In this document: positions 35,856-46,755 of the stretch, piece by piece
Layout of the letters: each line of letters opens with the position of its first letter
Position numbering within the stretch: position 1 is the first letter of the stretch
NCBI GenBank assembly: GCA_000227525.2
Contig: AGIG01000028.1
Location: 372,001-436,000 of the forward strand
Source: a gamma proteobacterium HIMB30
GTDB taxonomy: Bacteria > Pseudomonadota > Gammaproteobacteria > Pseudomonadales > Litorivicinaceae
Length of the DNA: 64,000 nucleotides
Direction of reading: 5' to 3'
The notes under the pieces: generated by a model
The model's database searches: none
What the model was told of the DNA's origin: nothing
What the model saw: the letters and a program-made list of their open reading frames with translations, nothing else
Program-made: the position numbers and the translations under genes

Positions 35856-36395
35856 ATGGCAGAACTCACCACGATCGCTCGACCTTATGCTAAAGCGATA
35901 TTTTCGCATGCTGTCGGCGCGAAAGCTGAAGCAGCATGGAGTTCGTTTTTGCAAAAAGCCGCTTCAATCACCGCTGATGAAGCAATGGTTCAAGTACTAA
36001 AGAATCCGGCCGTCAAAGCCGACGCGAAATGCGAGATTCTGAGGGACTTAACCAACGATGTGGCAGTGGATGGTGCGGATGCATTGATGGAAGCGCTAGC
36101 GTATTACGGGCGCCTTCTAGCTTTGCCTGCGATTTCAACAGAATTTGAAACTCTTTTGGCCCAAGGCCAAGAAGCTTTGGAAGTGACAATTACCAGCGCA
36201 TTTCCATTGGAAAACGATGAGATTCAGATTTTGGAATCTAAGTTGAAAGCGCGTTATGCAGGCAAATCTATTCGTGTTGAGACTGCCGTTGATCAATCGT
36301 TGATCGGCGGTTTCGAAATTCGATCGAGTGACACTGTAATTGACGCGACGGTCAGAGGACGGCTATCAAAAATTGCCGAATCCCTGACCGCTTAA
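35856..36395 (+). CDS. atpH: ATP synthase F1 subunit delta
   Basis: This 179-residue cap links the b stalk to the top of F1. The N-terminal helical domain begins TTIARPYAKAIFSHAV. The C-terminal signature is VDQSLIGGFEIRSSDTVIDATVRGRLSKI. A strong AAGGAGG ribosome site lies before the ATG. Its place between atpF and atpA is the standard order. Confidence 0.96.
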   Translation: MAELTTIARPYAKAIFSHAVGAKAEAAWSSFLQKAASITADEAMVQVLKNPAVKADAKCEILRDLTNDVAVDGADALMEALAYYGRLLALPAISTEFETLLAQGQEALEVTITSAFPLENDEIQILESKLKARYAGKSIRVETAVDQSLIGGFEIRSSDTVIDATVRGRLSKIAESLTA

Positions 36396-36422
36396 GCAAA
36401 GAGAATTTGAAAGGAAAGTTTC

Positions 36423-37967
36423 ATGGATCAATTGAATCCTTCTGAGATCAGCGAACTGATCAAACAGCGAATTGCCAAGGCAGACATCGCTGTATCAGCA
36501 AAGAATGAAGGAACGATCGTATCCGTTTCAGACGGTATCGTTCGTATCTACGGCCTTGCCGACGTCATGTACGGTGAGATGATTGAATTTGAAGGTGGTG
36601 TCTACGGAATGGCGCTGAACCTTGAGCGTGACTCTGTTGGTGCCGTTGTACTGGGTGACTATCAGAAACTCGCTGAAGGACAAACAGCTCGCTGTACCGG
36701 ACGTATTCTAGAAGTCCCTGTGGGGAATGGCCTTTTAGGTCGTGTTGTTGACGCGCTTGGAAATCCAATCGACGGAAAAGGCGACATCGAATCTGATGGT
36801 ACTGACGCGATCGAGAAAGTTGCGCCGGGTGTTATTGCTCGCCAATCAGTTGATCAGCCTGTTCAAACAGGTCTTAAAGCGATCGATGCGATGGTCCCGA
36901 TTGGTCGTGGCCAGCGTGAGCTCATCATTGGTGACCGCCAGACTGGTAAGACGGCAGTGGCAATTGACGCGATCATCAACCAAAAAGGTACAGGCGTAAA
37001 ATGTATCTACGTTGCGATTGGTCAGAAGCAATCATCGATTGCTTCGGTTGTGCGTAAGCTCGAAGAGCATGGTGCGATGGCTCACACCATTATCGTCGCA
37101 GCCGGTGCGGCTGATCCTGCAGCAATGCAATTTTTGGCTGCGTTCTCTGGTTGTACGATGGGTGAGTATTTCCGTGATCGTGGTGAAGACGCTCTGATCG
37201 TCTACGATGACCTATCAAAGCAAGCTGTCGCATATCGCCAGATTTCACTGTTGCTGCGTCGTCCACCCGGACGAGAAGCGTATCCAGGCGATGTCTTCTA
37301 TTTGCATTCACGCCTACTTGAGCGAGCGGCGCGAGTCAACGCAGACTATGTTGAGCAACTGACTGGTGGCAAAGTTAAGGGTCAGACCGGCTCGTTGACG
37401 GCACTTCCAATTATTGAGACTCAGGCGGGTGACGTGTCTGCGTTCGTACCAACGAACGTGATTTCGATCACAGACGGTCAGATTTTCCTTGAGACGAACC
37501 TCTTTAACTCAGGTATCCGTCCGGCGATGAACGCTGGTATCTCGGTATCACGAGTGGGTGGCGCGGCTCAGACAAAGATTGTTAAAAAGCTTGGCGGCGG
37601 TATTCGTCTCGCACTTGCTCAGTATCGTGAACTCGCGGCCTTTGCCCAGTTCGCTTCGGATCTTGACGATGCAACGCGTAAGCAACTTGAGCATGGTCAG
37701 CGAGTCACCGAGCTGATGAAGCAAAAGCAATATAGCCCACAGTCTGTTGCTGAGATGGGGCTTGTGTTGTTTGTCGCGAACGAAGGTTTTCTTGATGACG
37801 TCGATGTGACAAAAGTTGTTGCGTTTGAGGCAGCACTCCTTGACTACTTCAACTCAGAGCACGCAGCGTTGCGCGATGAGATCAACAAGTCAGGCGATTA
37901 CAACGACGATATCGCGGCGAAGCTCAAAGCTTGTGTCGAATCTTTCAAATCATCACGGACTTACTAA
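36423..37967 (+). CDS. atpA: ATP synthase F1 subunit alpha
   Basis: A 514-residue non-catalytic nucleotide-binding subunit of the alpha3beta3 head. Walker A is [15 protein letters not shown] near residue 168. The P-loop partner [17 protein letters not shown] and the visual signature [17 protein letters not shown], which includes the arginine finger, are intact. The N-terminal beta barrel starts after [11 protein letters not shown]. Length and sequence are close to E. coli alpha (513). Confidence 0.98.
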   Translation: MDQLNPSEISELIKQRIAKADIAVSAKNEGTIVSVSDGIVRIYGLADVMYGEMIEFEGGVYGMALNLERDSVGAVVLGDYQKLAEGQTARCTGRILEVPVGNGLLGRVVDALGNPIDGKGDIESDGTDAIEKVAPGVIARQSVDQPVQTGLKAIDAMVPIGRGQRELIIGDRQTGKTAVAIDAIINQKGTGVKCIYVAIGQKQSSIASVVRKLEEHGAMAHTIIVAAGAADPAAMQFLAAFSGCTMGEYFRDRGEDALIVYDDLSKQAVAYRQISLLLRRPPGREAYPGDVFYLHSRLLERAARVNADYVEQLTGGKVKGQTGSLTALPIIETQAGDVSAFVPTNVISITDGQIFLETNLFNSGIRPAMNAGISVSRVGGAAQTKIVKKLGGGIRLALAQYRELAAFAQFASDLDDATRKQLEHGQRVTELMKQKQYSPQSVAEMGLVLFVANEGFLDDVDVTKVVAFEAALLDYFNSEHAALRDEINKSGDYNDDIAAKLKACVESFKSSRTY

Positions 37968-37991
37968 GGCCGGATAGGAAAGGGGCACAAT

Positions 37992-40267
<2,276 letters not shown>

Positions 40268-40276
40268 GGGGTTCTC

Positions 40277-40699
40277 ATGGCAACTACCATGAAGTGTATT
40301 GTTGTATCAGCTGAACAATCACTCTATGAGGGTGAAGTTCAGATGGTTATCGCTTCAGGTGATTTGGGTGATCTCGGTATTACACCGGGTCACGCCCCGT
40401 TGATCACCTCGCTTAAGCCAGGTCCAGTCCGTCTTGTATTTGAAAATGGTGACGATGAATTATTTTTCGTCTCTGGTGGGTTCCTCGAAGTGATTCCATC
40501 GCAAATTACCATACTGGCTGATACCGCAGAGCGCGCAGAAAACCTGGATGAAGCGGCGGCGCTTCATGCTCAGGAAGAGGCGAAGCGACTTCTAGTCGAG
40601 CAACAATCTGAGTTTGAATATTCACGAGCTGCAGTCGAATTGGCTGAAGCGGTTGCACGAATTCGTGTGATCGAACAGCTGCGCCAACGCCGTGCTTAA
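40277..40699 (+). CDS. atpC: ATP synthase F1 subunit epsilon
   Basis: This 140-residue subunit has an N-terminal beta sandwich (KCIVVSAEQSLYEGEVQMVIASGDLGDLGITPGHAPLIT) and a C-terminal helical hairpin rich in Ala, Glu and Arg that can block reverse rotation. It begins nine bases after atpD. Its stop overlaps the GTG start of glmU by eight bases, tying the ATP synthase operon to amino-sugar synthesis genes. Confidence 0.96.
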   Translation: MATTMKCIVVSAEQSLYEGEVQMVIASGDLGDLGITPGHAPLITSLKPGPVRLVFENGDDELFFVSGGFLEVIPSQITILADTAERAENLDEAAALHAQEEAKRLLVEQQSEFEYSRAAVELAEAVARIRVIEQLRQRRA

Positions 40700-42062
40700 T
40701 GTTGTCATTCTGGCTGCCGGTAAAGGCAGCCGGATGCACTCCTCCCTACCCAAAGTCCTGCACGAAATCGCAGGTGAACCACTGCTTGGACACGTTTTAT
40801 CAGTCGCTCAATCTCTGATCGATCAGTATGGCGGTCGAATCCGCGTGGTAACCGGCCATGGTGCTGCTCAAGTGGATCCTTTTGTCATTGATCGTGGCGC
40901 TGAGGTCGTTCATCAAAACGAGCAATTGGGCACAGGGCACGCGTTACAAATTGCCATGCATGGACTTGGTACTGATGGACAAACGTTGGTGTTGTATGGT
41001 GATGTTCCTCTAGTCTCAAAAGAGGATATCGAGCCGTTGATCACAGCCGGGGAGTCCGGTCTTGCCGTGCTGTCCGCAGTCGCAACCGATCCCACAGGTT
41101 ATGGTCGCATTGTGCGCGACGAGGATGGCAATGTCATCGCAATTGTTGAGCATCGCGACGCTTCTCCCACACAGCGCGATATTTGCGAGATCAATACTGG
41201 TATTTATGCAGCCCCAACTTCACTGTTTCAGGAACTGCTCCCACAATTAACTAAATTCAATACTCAGAGCGAGTACTATTTGACAGATTGCGTTCAGTTA
41301 AGTGTGAACGCGGGACGCGAAGTCCAAGGAGTTTCGGGCACAATCACGGCAACCATGGGCGTCAATGATCGTCAGCAGCTCGCTGATCTCAACCAATTGA
41401 TTCAAAGAACACGCCGGTCTGCGTTGATGGCTCGAGGTGTGACCTTGGTTGATCCAGATACTGTGTACCTCAACGGCCGACATCTCGAGATCCATCCAGA
41501 TACTATTATTGAGCCGCATGTGACGCTCAATGGGCCAATCGCCATCGAATCGAACGTTCGCGTGGGTTTTGGCTGTCACTTAACGAACGTTGTGATCGGT
41601 GAATATACCGTCATTAAGCCATACACGGTCGCAGAATCAGCAACTATTGGACGTGAGGCTCAAATTGGACCTTTTACTCGATTGAGACCAGGAACAGAGC
41701 TCTCGGATGCCACTCACGTTGGTAACTTCTGCGAAATTAAAAATGCGAGTGTCGCCGAGGGCTCCAAGATTAATCATCTTTCCTACGTTGGCGATGCGGT
41801 GGTTGGCCGAAACGTGAATATCGGCGCAGGTACAATCACCTGCAATTATGACGGTGCGTCGAAACATCAAACGACGCTCGGTGATGATGTATTCATTGGA
41901 TCCAATACGAGCTTGATTGCACCTGTTACGCTTGGTGACCAAGTGACCACAGGGGCGGGGTCCGTGATCACTAACGATGTTGAGTCTCAAAGTCTTGCGC
42001 TCGCACGCAGTAAACAGATTAATATCCCTGGCTACCAAAGACCAAAGAAAACCAAGGGTTAA
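40692..42062 (+). CDS. glmU: Bifunctional GlcN-1-P acetyltransferase / GlcNAc-1-P uridylyltransferase
   Basis: This 456-residue enzyme makes UDP-GlcNAc for peptidoglycan and LPS. The N-terminal pyrophosphorylase domain has VVILAAGKGSRMHSSLPKVLH and QLGTGHALQIAM; the Asp and Asn metal sites follow. From about residue 250 a left-handed beta helix of hexapeptide repeats carries the acetyltransferase, with KNASVAEGSKINHLSYVGDA and GAGTITCNYDGASKH. The GTG start lies inside atpC. glmS follows after three bases. Confidence 0.97.
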   Translation: MLNVVILAAGKGSRMHSSLPKVLHEIAGEPLLGHVLSVAQSLIDQYGGRIRVVTGHGAAQVDPFVIDRGAEVVHQNEQLGTGHALQIAMHGLGTDGQTLVLYGDVPLVSKEDIEPLITAGESGLAVLSAVATDPTGYGRIVRDEDGNVIAIVEHRDASPTQRDICEINTGIYAAPTSLFQELLPQLTKFNTQSEYYLTDCVQLSVNAGREVQGVSGTITATMGVNDRQQLADLNQLIQRTRRSALMARGVTLVDPDTVYLNGRHLEIHPDTIIEPHVTLNGPIAIESNVRVGFGCHLTNVVIGEYTVIKPYTVAESATIGREAQIGPFTRLRPGTELSDATHVGNFCEIKNASVAEGSKINHLSYVGDAVVGRNVNIGAGTITCNYDGASKHQTTLGDDVFIGSNTSLIAPVTLGDQVTTGAGSVITNDVESQSLALARSKQINIPGYQRPKKTKG

Positions 42063-42065
42063 AGC

Positions 42066-43886
42066 ATGTGTGGCATTGTTGCAGCAATCGCTGAACGTCC
42101 AGTTCAATCAATTCTACTTGAGGGCCTAAAGCGGCTGGAATATCGCGGATATGACTCAGCTGGTTTGGCCACATTGGCTGGCGACCATATTCAGCGAACG
42201 CGTGCTAAAGGAAAGGTTGCTGAACTCGAGTCGTTGTTAGGTGATTCAACGGCTAATCAAGGTATCGCACACACTCGCTGGGCCACACACGGTGTCCCAA
42301 GTATCGAGAATGCGCATCCGCATCAGTCGGGACGGTTTGCCGTTGTTCACAACGGTATCATCGAAAACTACGAGTCGTTAAGGAGCGAACTCACTGATCT
42401 TGGATATCGGTTTGATTCCGATACGGATACGGAAACCATTGCACACCTTCTTCATTACGTAAGCCAGACAAACGAAAGCTTCGATGCTGTGGTGACTGCG
42501 GTTATCAAGCGACTCGAAGGTGCATTCGCTCTCGCGATCATTGATGAACAGACTCCAGGCGTTTTATGGGTTGCGCGTCAGGGTAGTCCTCTTGTGATAG
42601 GCGTTGGTCATGGTGAGCACTTTGTTGGCTCAGATCAACTGGCGCTAGTTCATGTGACTGATCGTTTTATTTTCCTGGATGAAGGTGACTCGGCAAAGCT
42701 CAAATCTCATACCCTCGAGATTTATGATGGTGATCATCAGCTGGTCAACCGGCCTCTTGTGCGGGCGACCGCTTCCACTGAGCAAGCATCTAAAGGGCAG
42801 TATCGTCACTTTATGGCGAAGGAAATTTACGAACAGCCCAACGCGGTGTTAACGACACTTCAAGGGCGGCTTGGAAAGAATCAAATTCTGACAGGCGTTC
42901 TCGGGCCAAATGGCGATCAGCTGCTCGCAGAAGCCAAGGCTGTGCAAATTGTCGCATGCGGTACCAGTTATCACGCGGGGCTTGTTGCCAAGTATTGGAT
43001 TGAGAGTCTGGTCGGTATTCCTTGCCAAGTCGAAATTGCAAGTGAATACCGTTATCGAAAAGTTGTCACGTTACCGAACACATTATGGATTGCCATCTCA
43101 CAATCAGGCGAGACAGCAGATGTGTTATCTGCACTCCGCCATATCGATTCGACAAATGTTTTGACCACGCTCGCTATTTGTAATGTGGCAACGTCGAGTC
43201 TGGTTCGCGAGACTGATCTTGCGTTATTAACCGAAGCAGGCCCCGAAATAGGTGTTGCGAGTACAAAAGCGTTTACCACGCAATTGACAGTATTGTTGTT
43301 GCTCGCAGGTCTGATGGCTAAAAATCAATCGGCCGCAGAATTCAGTGAAACGAACTTCGTTCAGGCCCTACAGCAGCTCCCACGCTTACTCGAAGAGGTG
43401 CTGACATTAGAGTCCCAGATTCAGAACATTTCTGAACAGTTCATTGATAAGCAACATACCCTCTTTTTAGGCCGCGCCACCATGAATCCAATTGCAATGG
43501 AGGGCGCCTTAAAGCTTAAAGAATTGTCTTATATTCACGCCGAAGCATATCCTGCTGGTGAGTTGAAACACGGTCCTCTCGCACTCGTTGATGAGACAAT
43601 GCCAGTCGTTGCTGTTGCCCCAAATGACCAACTGGTAGAAAAGCTTCGGTCGAACCTGTCAGAAGTCAAAGCGCGCGGAGGACAGCTCATCGTGTTTGCA
43701 GATTTTGCGGTTGCGACAGAAGCATCTGATGAAATTACTCAGTGTGTGATGCCAGAGACCGATCCGTTGATTGCCCCTATCGTCTTTACATTGCCTTTAC
43801 AGCTTCTTTCTTACCATGTTGCGGTGCTTCGTGGCACAGATGTCGATCAACCGCGTAATTTAGCTAAATCAGTCACGGTAGAGTAA
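42066..43886 (+). CDS. glmS: Glutamine--fructose-6-phosphate aminotransferase (isomerizing)
   Basis: This 606-residue enzyme makes glucosamine-6-phosphate, the first step toward UDP-GlcNAc. Cys2 of MCGIVAAIAERPVQ is the glutaminase nucleophile. GLKRLEYRGYDSAGLA and THTRWATHG-type motifs follow. Two SIS sugar-isomerase domains cover about 285-420 and 455-590, with CGTSYHAG and SQSGETADVL visible. The C-terminus NLAKSVTVE is intact. Its 3' end is the chromosomal target used by Tn7 (attTn7). The DNA immediately beyond is accessory. Confidence 0.98.
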   Translation: MCGIVAAIAERPVQSILLEGLKRLEYRGYDSAGLATLAGDHIQRTRAKGKVAELESLLGDSTANQGIAHTRWATHGVPSIENAHPHQSGRFAVVHNGIIENYESLRSELTDLGYRFDSDTDTETIAHLLHYVSQTNESFDAVVTAVIKRLEGAFALAIIDEQTPGVLWVARQGSPLVIGVGHGEHFVGSDQLALVHVTDRFIFLDEGDSAKLKSHTLEIYDGDHQLVNRPLVRATASTEQASKGQYRHFMAKEIYEQPNAVLTTLQGRLGKNQILTGVLGPNGDQLLAEAKAVQIVACGTSYHAGLVAKYWIESLVGIPCQVEIASEYRYRKVVTLPNTLWIAISQSGETADVLSALRHIDSTNVLTTLAICNVATSSLVRETDLALLTEAGPEIGVASTKAFTTQLTVLLLLAGLMAKNQSAAEFSETNFVQALQQLPRLLEEVLTLESQIQNISEQFIDKQHTLFLGRATMNPIAMEGALKLKELSYIHAEAYPAGELKHGPLALVDETMPVVAVAPNDQLVEKLRSNLSEVKARGGQLIVFADFAVATEASDEITQCVMPETDPLIAPIVFTLPLQLLSYHVAVLRGTDVDQPRNLAKSVTVE

Positions 43887-43888
43887 CC

Positions 43889-44239
43889 TTGTTAGGGGGT
43901 GAGTCATCCCCTAACGATGTAGGTGCTTATCTCTGCTTCCATCTCAAACTTCGTGCATCCCATCTACTGGTTGCACCCTATTCTGAATATCAAGAATTTC
44001 TCTATCAAACCATCTCTAAACATTTAGAGATGGGATGGAATTACCAACAGAGTGCCGATTGGTTGAATGACAACGGTTATACAACCCTACGAGGTAAGAG
44101 ATTTGGTAATGCTCACACGCACTCTATTGTAAAAAAGAAAAAAATGAGAGAATCTAGAATAACAAAATTCTATGAATCAGAACTAACTGATTTTCAACTT
44201 AGATTTGTTGATAAAACAATTCTTAATGAAGATCCATGA
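43889..44239 (+). CDS. Small recombinase-related protein of unknown function
   Basis: This 116-residue frame has a C-terminal half, NYQQSADWLNDNGYTTLRGKRF then NAHTHSIVKKKKMRE. It follows the pattern G-x-NY-x-x-IA-x-WLN-x-x-GY-x-T-x-RGK-x-F seen in the recombinase domain of large serine recombinases. It also occurs in small stand-alone proteins of marine bacteria and phages. No catalytic domain is present. The TTG start at 43889 is doubtful because it falls at the glmS hairpin. A start nearer the helix SEYQEFLYQTISKHLEMG is possible, but I see no good ATG or ribosome site. The DNA becomes AT-rich toward its 3' end, suggesting transfer. Confidence 0.45.
   Translation: MLGGESSPNDVGAYLCFHLKLRASHLLVAPYSEYQEFLYQTISKHLEMGWNYQQSADWLNDNGYTTLRGKRFGNAHTHSIVKKKKMRESRITKFYESELTDFQLRFVDKTILNEDP
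43891..43915 (+). terminator. Hairpin just after glmS
   Basis: GTTAGGGG and CCCCTAAC form a perfect 8-base stem around a 9-base loop, starting five bases after the glmS stop. There is no T-run, so it may be a weak terminator or an RNA-stability element. It overlaps the first codons of the next predicted gene. Confidence 0.45.
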
Positions 44240-44254
44240 AATGGAAAGAGACCC

Positions 44255-45073
44255 TTGAAAAAATTTTTGAAAAAAATCCTACCAGATGTTGTTTTTATAT
44301 CTATGAAAAAAATATATAGATTTTTCGTAAAACCAAATCACGCATCTGGAGTAAATTACAAAAGTGTTACGATAAATGAAGGTATTTTTGATCTTTTGCA
44401 TTTCAACAAAAATGAAGTAAAAAAAATATTAGATAAACATGGATATTCATATCATGACAGCAATCTTTCCTGGCATTATCATATATTTGCAGGGTGGAGT
44501 GACTATCGTGATAGAAATAACATGAAAGTAAAAAATATTTTGGAAATTGGGACACACGATGGAACATTCACTCACTTTCTATCCAACCTTTTTAATGACT
44601 CCACCGTCTATACAATTGACCTTCCGCGAGATGACCAACAGTTCGTAAACTCTTACAATCGCGAGACCTCAGACAAACTTACCAAATTTTTAAAAATTCG
44701 CGAGAAGAACCTAAATAAAAAAAATGTAAAATTTATTGAGTTAAATTCAATTCACATTTTGAGTTATTTTAGTGACATGAAGTTTGATGCTATTTGGATT
44801 GATGGCGATCACCATGATCCTCAAGTGACAATAGATCTAGTTAACTGCATAAACCTCCTCAATTTGGATGGTATCATGTGTAATGATGATGTGATCCAAT
44901 CTAAAGATCATGAAAAAGATGCTTATGTATCCAATGAATCGTTTAAAACGTTACAACATTTAGAAAAAAATAAAATATTGAAGAATCAATTTATTGTAAA
45001 GAGAACGAGAAATTCAGAAAGCAAGATACAAAAATTCATTTCTGTGTCTAAAATCAATAGTTTTATTGGATAA
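44255..45073 (+). CDS. Class I SAM-dependent methyltransferase
   Basis: This 272-residue protein has SAM motif I NILEIGTHDGTFTHFLSNLF near residue 95, then VYTIDLPRDD and FDAIWIDGDHHDPQVTIDLVNCI near residue 175. This is the layout of the Methyltransf_24 / sugar or cephalosporin-type O-methyltransferase group. The DGDH motif suggests a metal-assisted O-methyltransferase, but the substrate is unknown; polysaccharide or lipid modification is a guess. The start is TTG at 44255, after GGAAAGAG. The sequence is far richer in A/T and Lys/Asn/Ile codons than any neighbour, a strong sign of recent transfer. Confidence 0.75.
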   Translation: MKKFLKKILPDVVFISMKKIYRFFVKPNHASGVNYKSVTINEGIFDLLHFNKNEVKKILDKHGYSYHDSNLSWHYHIFAGWSDYRDRNNMKVKNILEIGTHDGTFTHFLSNLFNDSTVYTIDLPRDDQQFVNSYNRETSDKLTKFLKIREKNLNKKNVKFIELNSIHILSYFSDMKFDAIWIDGDHHDPQVTIDLVNCINLLNLDGIMCNDDVIQSKDHEKDAYVSNESFKTLQHLEKNKILKNQFIVKRTRNSESKIQKFISVSKINSFIG

Positions 45074-45120
45074 CAATTATAATCAAACTCAATTAATTGA
45101 TGTTGTTTTGGCGTATCCCA

Positions 45121-45134
45121 TCGCGGTGGAGTAA
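45121..45134 (+). repeat. Short imperfect copy of the glmS 3' end
   Basis: TCGCGGTGGAGTAA matches 12 of 14 bases of the last codons of glmS (43873-43886, TCACGGTAGAGTAA), in the same orientation. It lies just beyond the AT-rich pair of genes. It may mark the right border of an insertion at glmS, or be chance. The same bases also form one arm of a 5-base hairpin (45123-45141). Confidence 0.3.
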
Positions 45135-45213
45135 TAACCGCAATTGATTCTTGGCCTTTGTGATACGGTTCACTGTCGAGACTGTCGGTTAAGTTAAGAG
45201 AGAGTAATAATTT

Positions 45214-45606
45214 GTGAAGAATGTTGCGACTAACATGCTTTGGTTCGTTGTCACTCTCGGGCTTCCGTGTGCAAGTTTAGCGTCTCCCTTCCAGTTGATC
45301 TGTCAATCGCAGGATACTGAAATGCTGGTTCCTCTTTCGATTGATCTTGAGCGCGAGGAAGCCAGTTTCGGTGGGATAGAAGAGCGTCAACCACTGGATT
45401 TTCAGTCTGGTCGATTTATCGTTTGGTCCAAAGTCATCCAATACAACGAGGGCCTTGAGAACAGCTCTGTGTCATCCGATATCTTCATGTTTGACAGGCT
45501 GAATGGAGAACTAACGACAGAGTTTGTCAGTACGGATAAACCGATGAATGAAATGCTCGGTGAGACCCTTTTTTATTTGTGCCGTAAAGATGAGAAAGTG
45601 TTGTGA
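45214..45606 (+). CDS. Secreted protein of unknown function
   Basis: This 130-residue protein has a predicted Sec signal peptide (MLWFVVTLGLPCASLASP, cleavage after ASLA). The mature part is acidic and predicted mostly beta. It has two Cys (in LICQSQ and YLCRKDE) that could form a disulfide across the domain. I do not recognise the family. The start is GTG at 45214 with a distant GAGAG; an in-frame ATG at 45235 would also keep the signal peptide. It is coupled to the next gene by a 4-base overlap (GTGA), so the two secreted proteins are likely made together. Confidence 0.65.
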   Translation: MKNVATNMLWFVVTLGLPCASLASPFQLICQSQDTEMLVPLSIDLEREEASFGGIEERQPLDFQSGRFIVWSKVIQYNEGLENSSVSSDIFMFDRLNGELTTEFVSTDKPMNEMLGETLFYLCRKDEKVL

Positions 45607-46007
45607 CTCCAAGGTTCAAAGCCCTGATTTTAGCGACCTGTCTGTTCCAGTCATACCCAGCATTTGGTCGCCTTCTCCTATATTCGGACCAGATATTCCT
45701 TGGATGCTTGGACTGTATTCAGGCTGTTCCAGATTCTGTTTGCAATTTAAATGGGCCCTATGGCCAATTACACTCCAAGACAAGTATTTGGAATCAGGTA
45801 AGCAAATATGGAAGTCCGGAGTCTCCTCAGAGCCCTTGGTCTGGCAGTCGGAAGGGCCCATTGATGGTCGATCAACACGGCACAGTGTTTGGTCGATTCC
45901 AGGTCAATCCCGAGGGTGGCTATACCCAATCGATTAAATTGATGCAGTTATATGAGGGTTTGAATCGCGACTTATCTAAAGTCAGAGAGATTTTTTGCCA
46001 GGATTAG
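45603..46007 (+). CDS. Secreted protein with the FLGCL(D/N)C-SIWN-SPW motif
   Basis: This 134-residue protein has an N-terminal signal segment (ALILATCLFQSYPAFG). Its core reads FLGCLDC, SVCNLNGPYG, SIWNQVSKYGS, SPWSGSRKGPLMVD and FGRFQVNP. The same string of Cys, SIWN, YGS, SPW and a V-D-x-x-G-x-x-x-G turn defines a widespread family of small exported proteins of unknown function in marine and other bacteria. The start is GTG, overlapping the preceding gene's stop. No enzyme motif is seen. Confidence 0.65.
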   Translation: MTPRFKALILATCLFQSYPAFGRLLLYSDQIFLGCLDCIQAVPDSVCNLNGPYGQLHSKTSIWNQVSKYGSPESPQSPWSGSRKGPLMVDQHGTVFGRFQVNPEGGYTQSIKLMQLYEGLNRDLSKVREIFCQD

Positions 46008-46053
46008 TCTGACGTTTGATACATATTTTTAACTGAGACTTCCGATTATTGAA

Positions 46054-46650
46054 TTAACCATTTTTTTGTTTTCTCCATTTTAGATTCAGTTTAAGAAGCT
46101 GATAGAACAAAAACAGAATCACTCCGGTCCCTATTGTATCTCCGATAATGAAATGCAATGTGTACTGCAGAGCTTGATCCAGCGGCACAACGCCAGATAC
46201 TGTCTGATTGATCGCAGATAAAATTCCTGTGCTGAAAGATAGAAGCAATGCAAAAATCATGGCCCCCGAGATGGTTAATTGATTTTTATCGACATCACCA
46301 AATACGTCCCAATTCGCGTTGTTGAGGAGATATAGCCACAATGGGTAAAGCAACGCGACGACCAGATTGAAAATCATCATGTCTAGGATGAGTTCTGCGG
46401 GGGCTAGTTGTAGTGAGATGTAGGTTCGTCCGATCAAAATGACCGGCAAGAACCACCAACGCAGCAAATAAAAGGACAAAAAGATCACCCCGGCAGGTAC
46501 ATAGACCATGCTTGCGTATTGCGTGATTTCAAAATTCAACAGGCTCTCGATTGGATAAATGACGTATCTCTGGACCTCGAACGCTGCTAGCACACTGATT
46601 ATTAGCATTACGATGAGTTTTGGGCGGTTATCGAGTATTCTTAAGAGCAC
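46054..46650 (-). CDS. MASE1-like integral membrane protein without output domain
   Basis: This 198-residue protein has five or six hydrophobic segments (near 10-28, 47-80, 84-110, 125-147 and 160-188). Two stretches, VYVPAGVIFLSFYLLRWWFLPVIL and HFIIGDTIGTGVILFLF, recall the opening P-A-G and closing GD-x-x-G motifs of MASE1 sensory domains. No kinase, GGDEF or EAL domain follows, so it would be a stand-alone membrane domain. The start is GTG at 46650. It is divergent from the regulator gene at 46756. The assignment is tentative. Confidence 0.55.
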   Translation of the reverse strand: MLLRILDNRPKLIVMLIISVLAAFEVQRYVIYPIESLLNFEITQYASMVYVPAGVIFLSFYLLRWWFLPVILIGRTYISLQLAPAELILDMMIFNLVVALLYPLWLYLLNNANWDVFGDVDKNQLTISGAMIFALLLSFSTGILSAINQTVSGVVPLDQALQYTLHFIIGDTIGTGVILFLFYQLLKLNLKWRKQKNG

Positions 46651-46704
46651 TAGGACATCCGTTTAAATAGTGATTTTTACCTAATTTGAAGGTGCCCTTT
46701 AAAA

Positions 46705-46734
46705 TTGACAGTTGCAACCAATCATTGGTATCAA
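46705..46734 (+). promoter_or_regulatory. Promoter of the regulator module
   Basis: A perfect TTGACA at 46705-46710 is followed after 18 bases by TATCAA at 46729-46734. The predicted start near 46741 leaves a 15-base leader before the ATG at 46756. The spacer is occupied by a palindrome. Confidence 0.6.
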
Positions 46735-46735
46735 C
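46711..46735. promoter_or_regulatory. 25-base palindromic operator
   Basis: GTTG-ca-ACCAAT-c-ATTGGT-at-CAAC is symmetrical at 10 of 12 positions about 46723, with a perfect ACCAAT/ATTGGT core. It fills the region from just after the -35 box through the -10 box of the following gene. This is the arrangement of an autorepressor site. Binding by the adjacent regulator is inference. Confidence 0.6.
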
Positions 46736-46755
46736 CGAATGAGCGAGGTATTGAA

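Noticed and set aside
43887-45213. A Tn7-like transposon at glmS
   Set aside because: The position fits, but I found no tns genes and no recognisable terminal repeats; only the position and composition support insertion.
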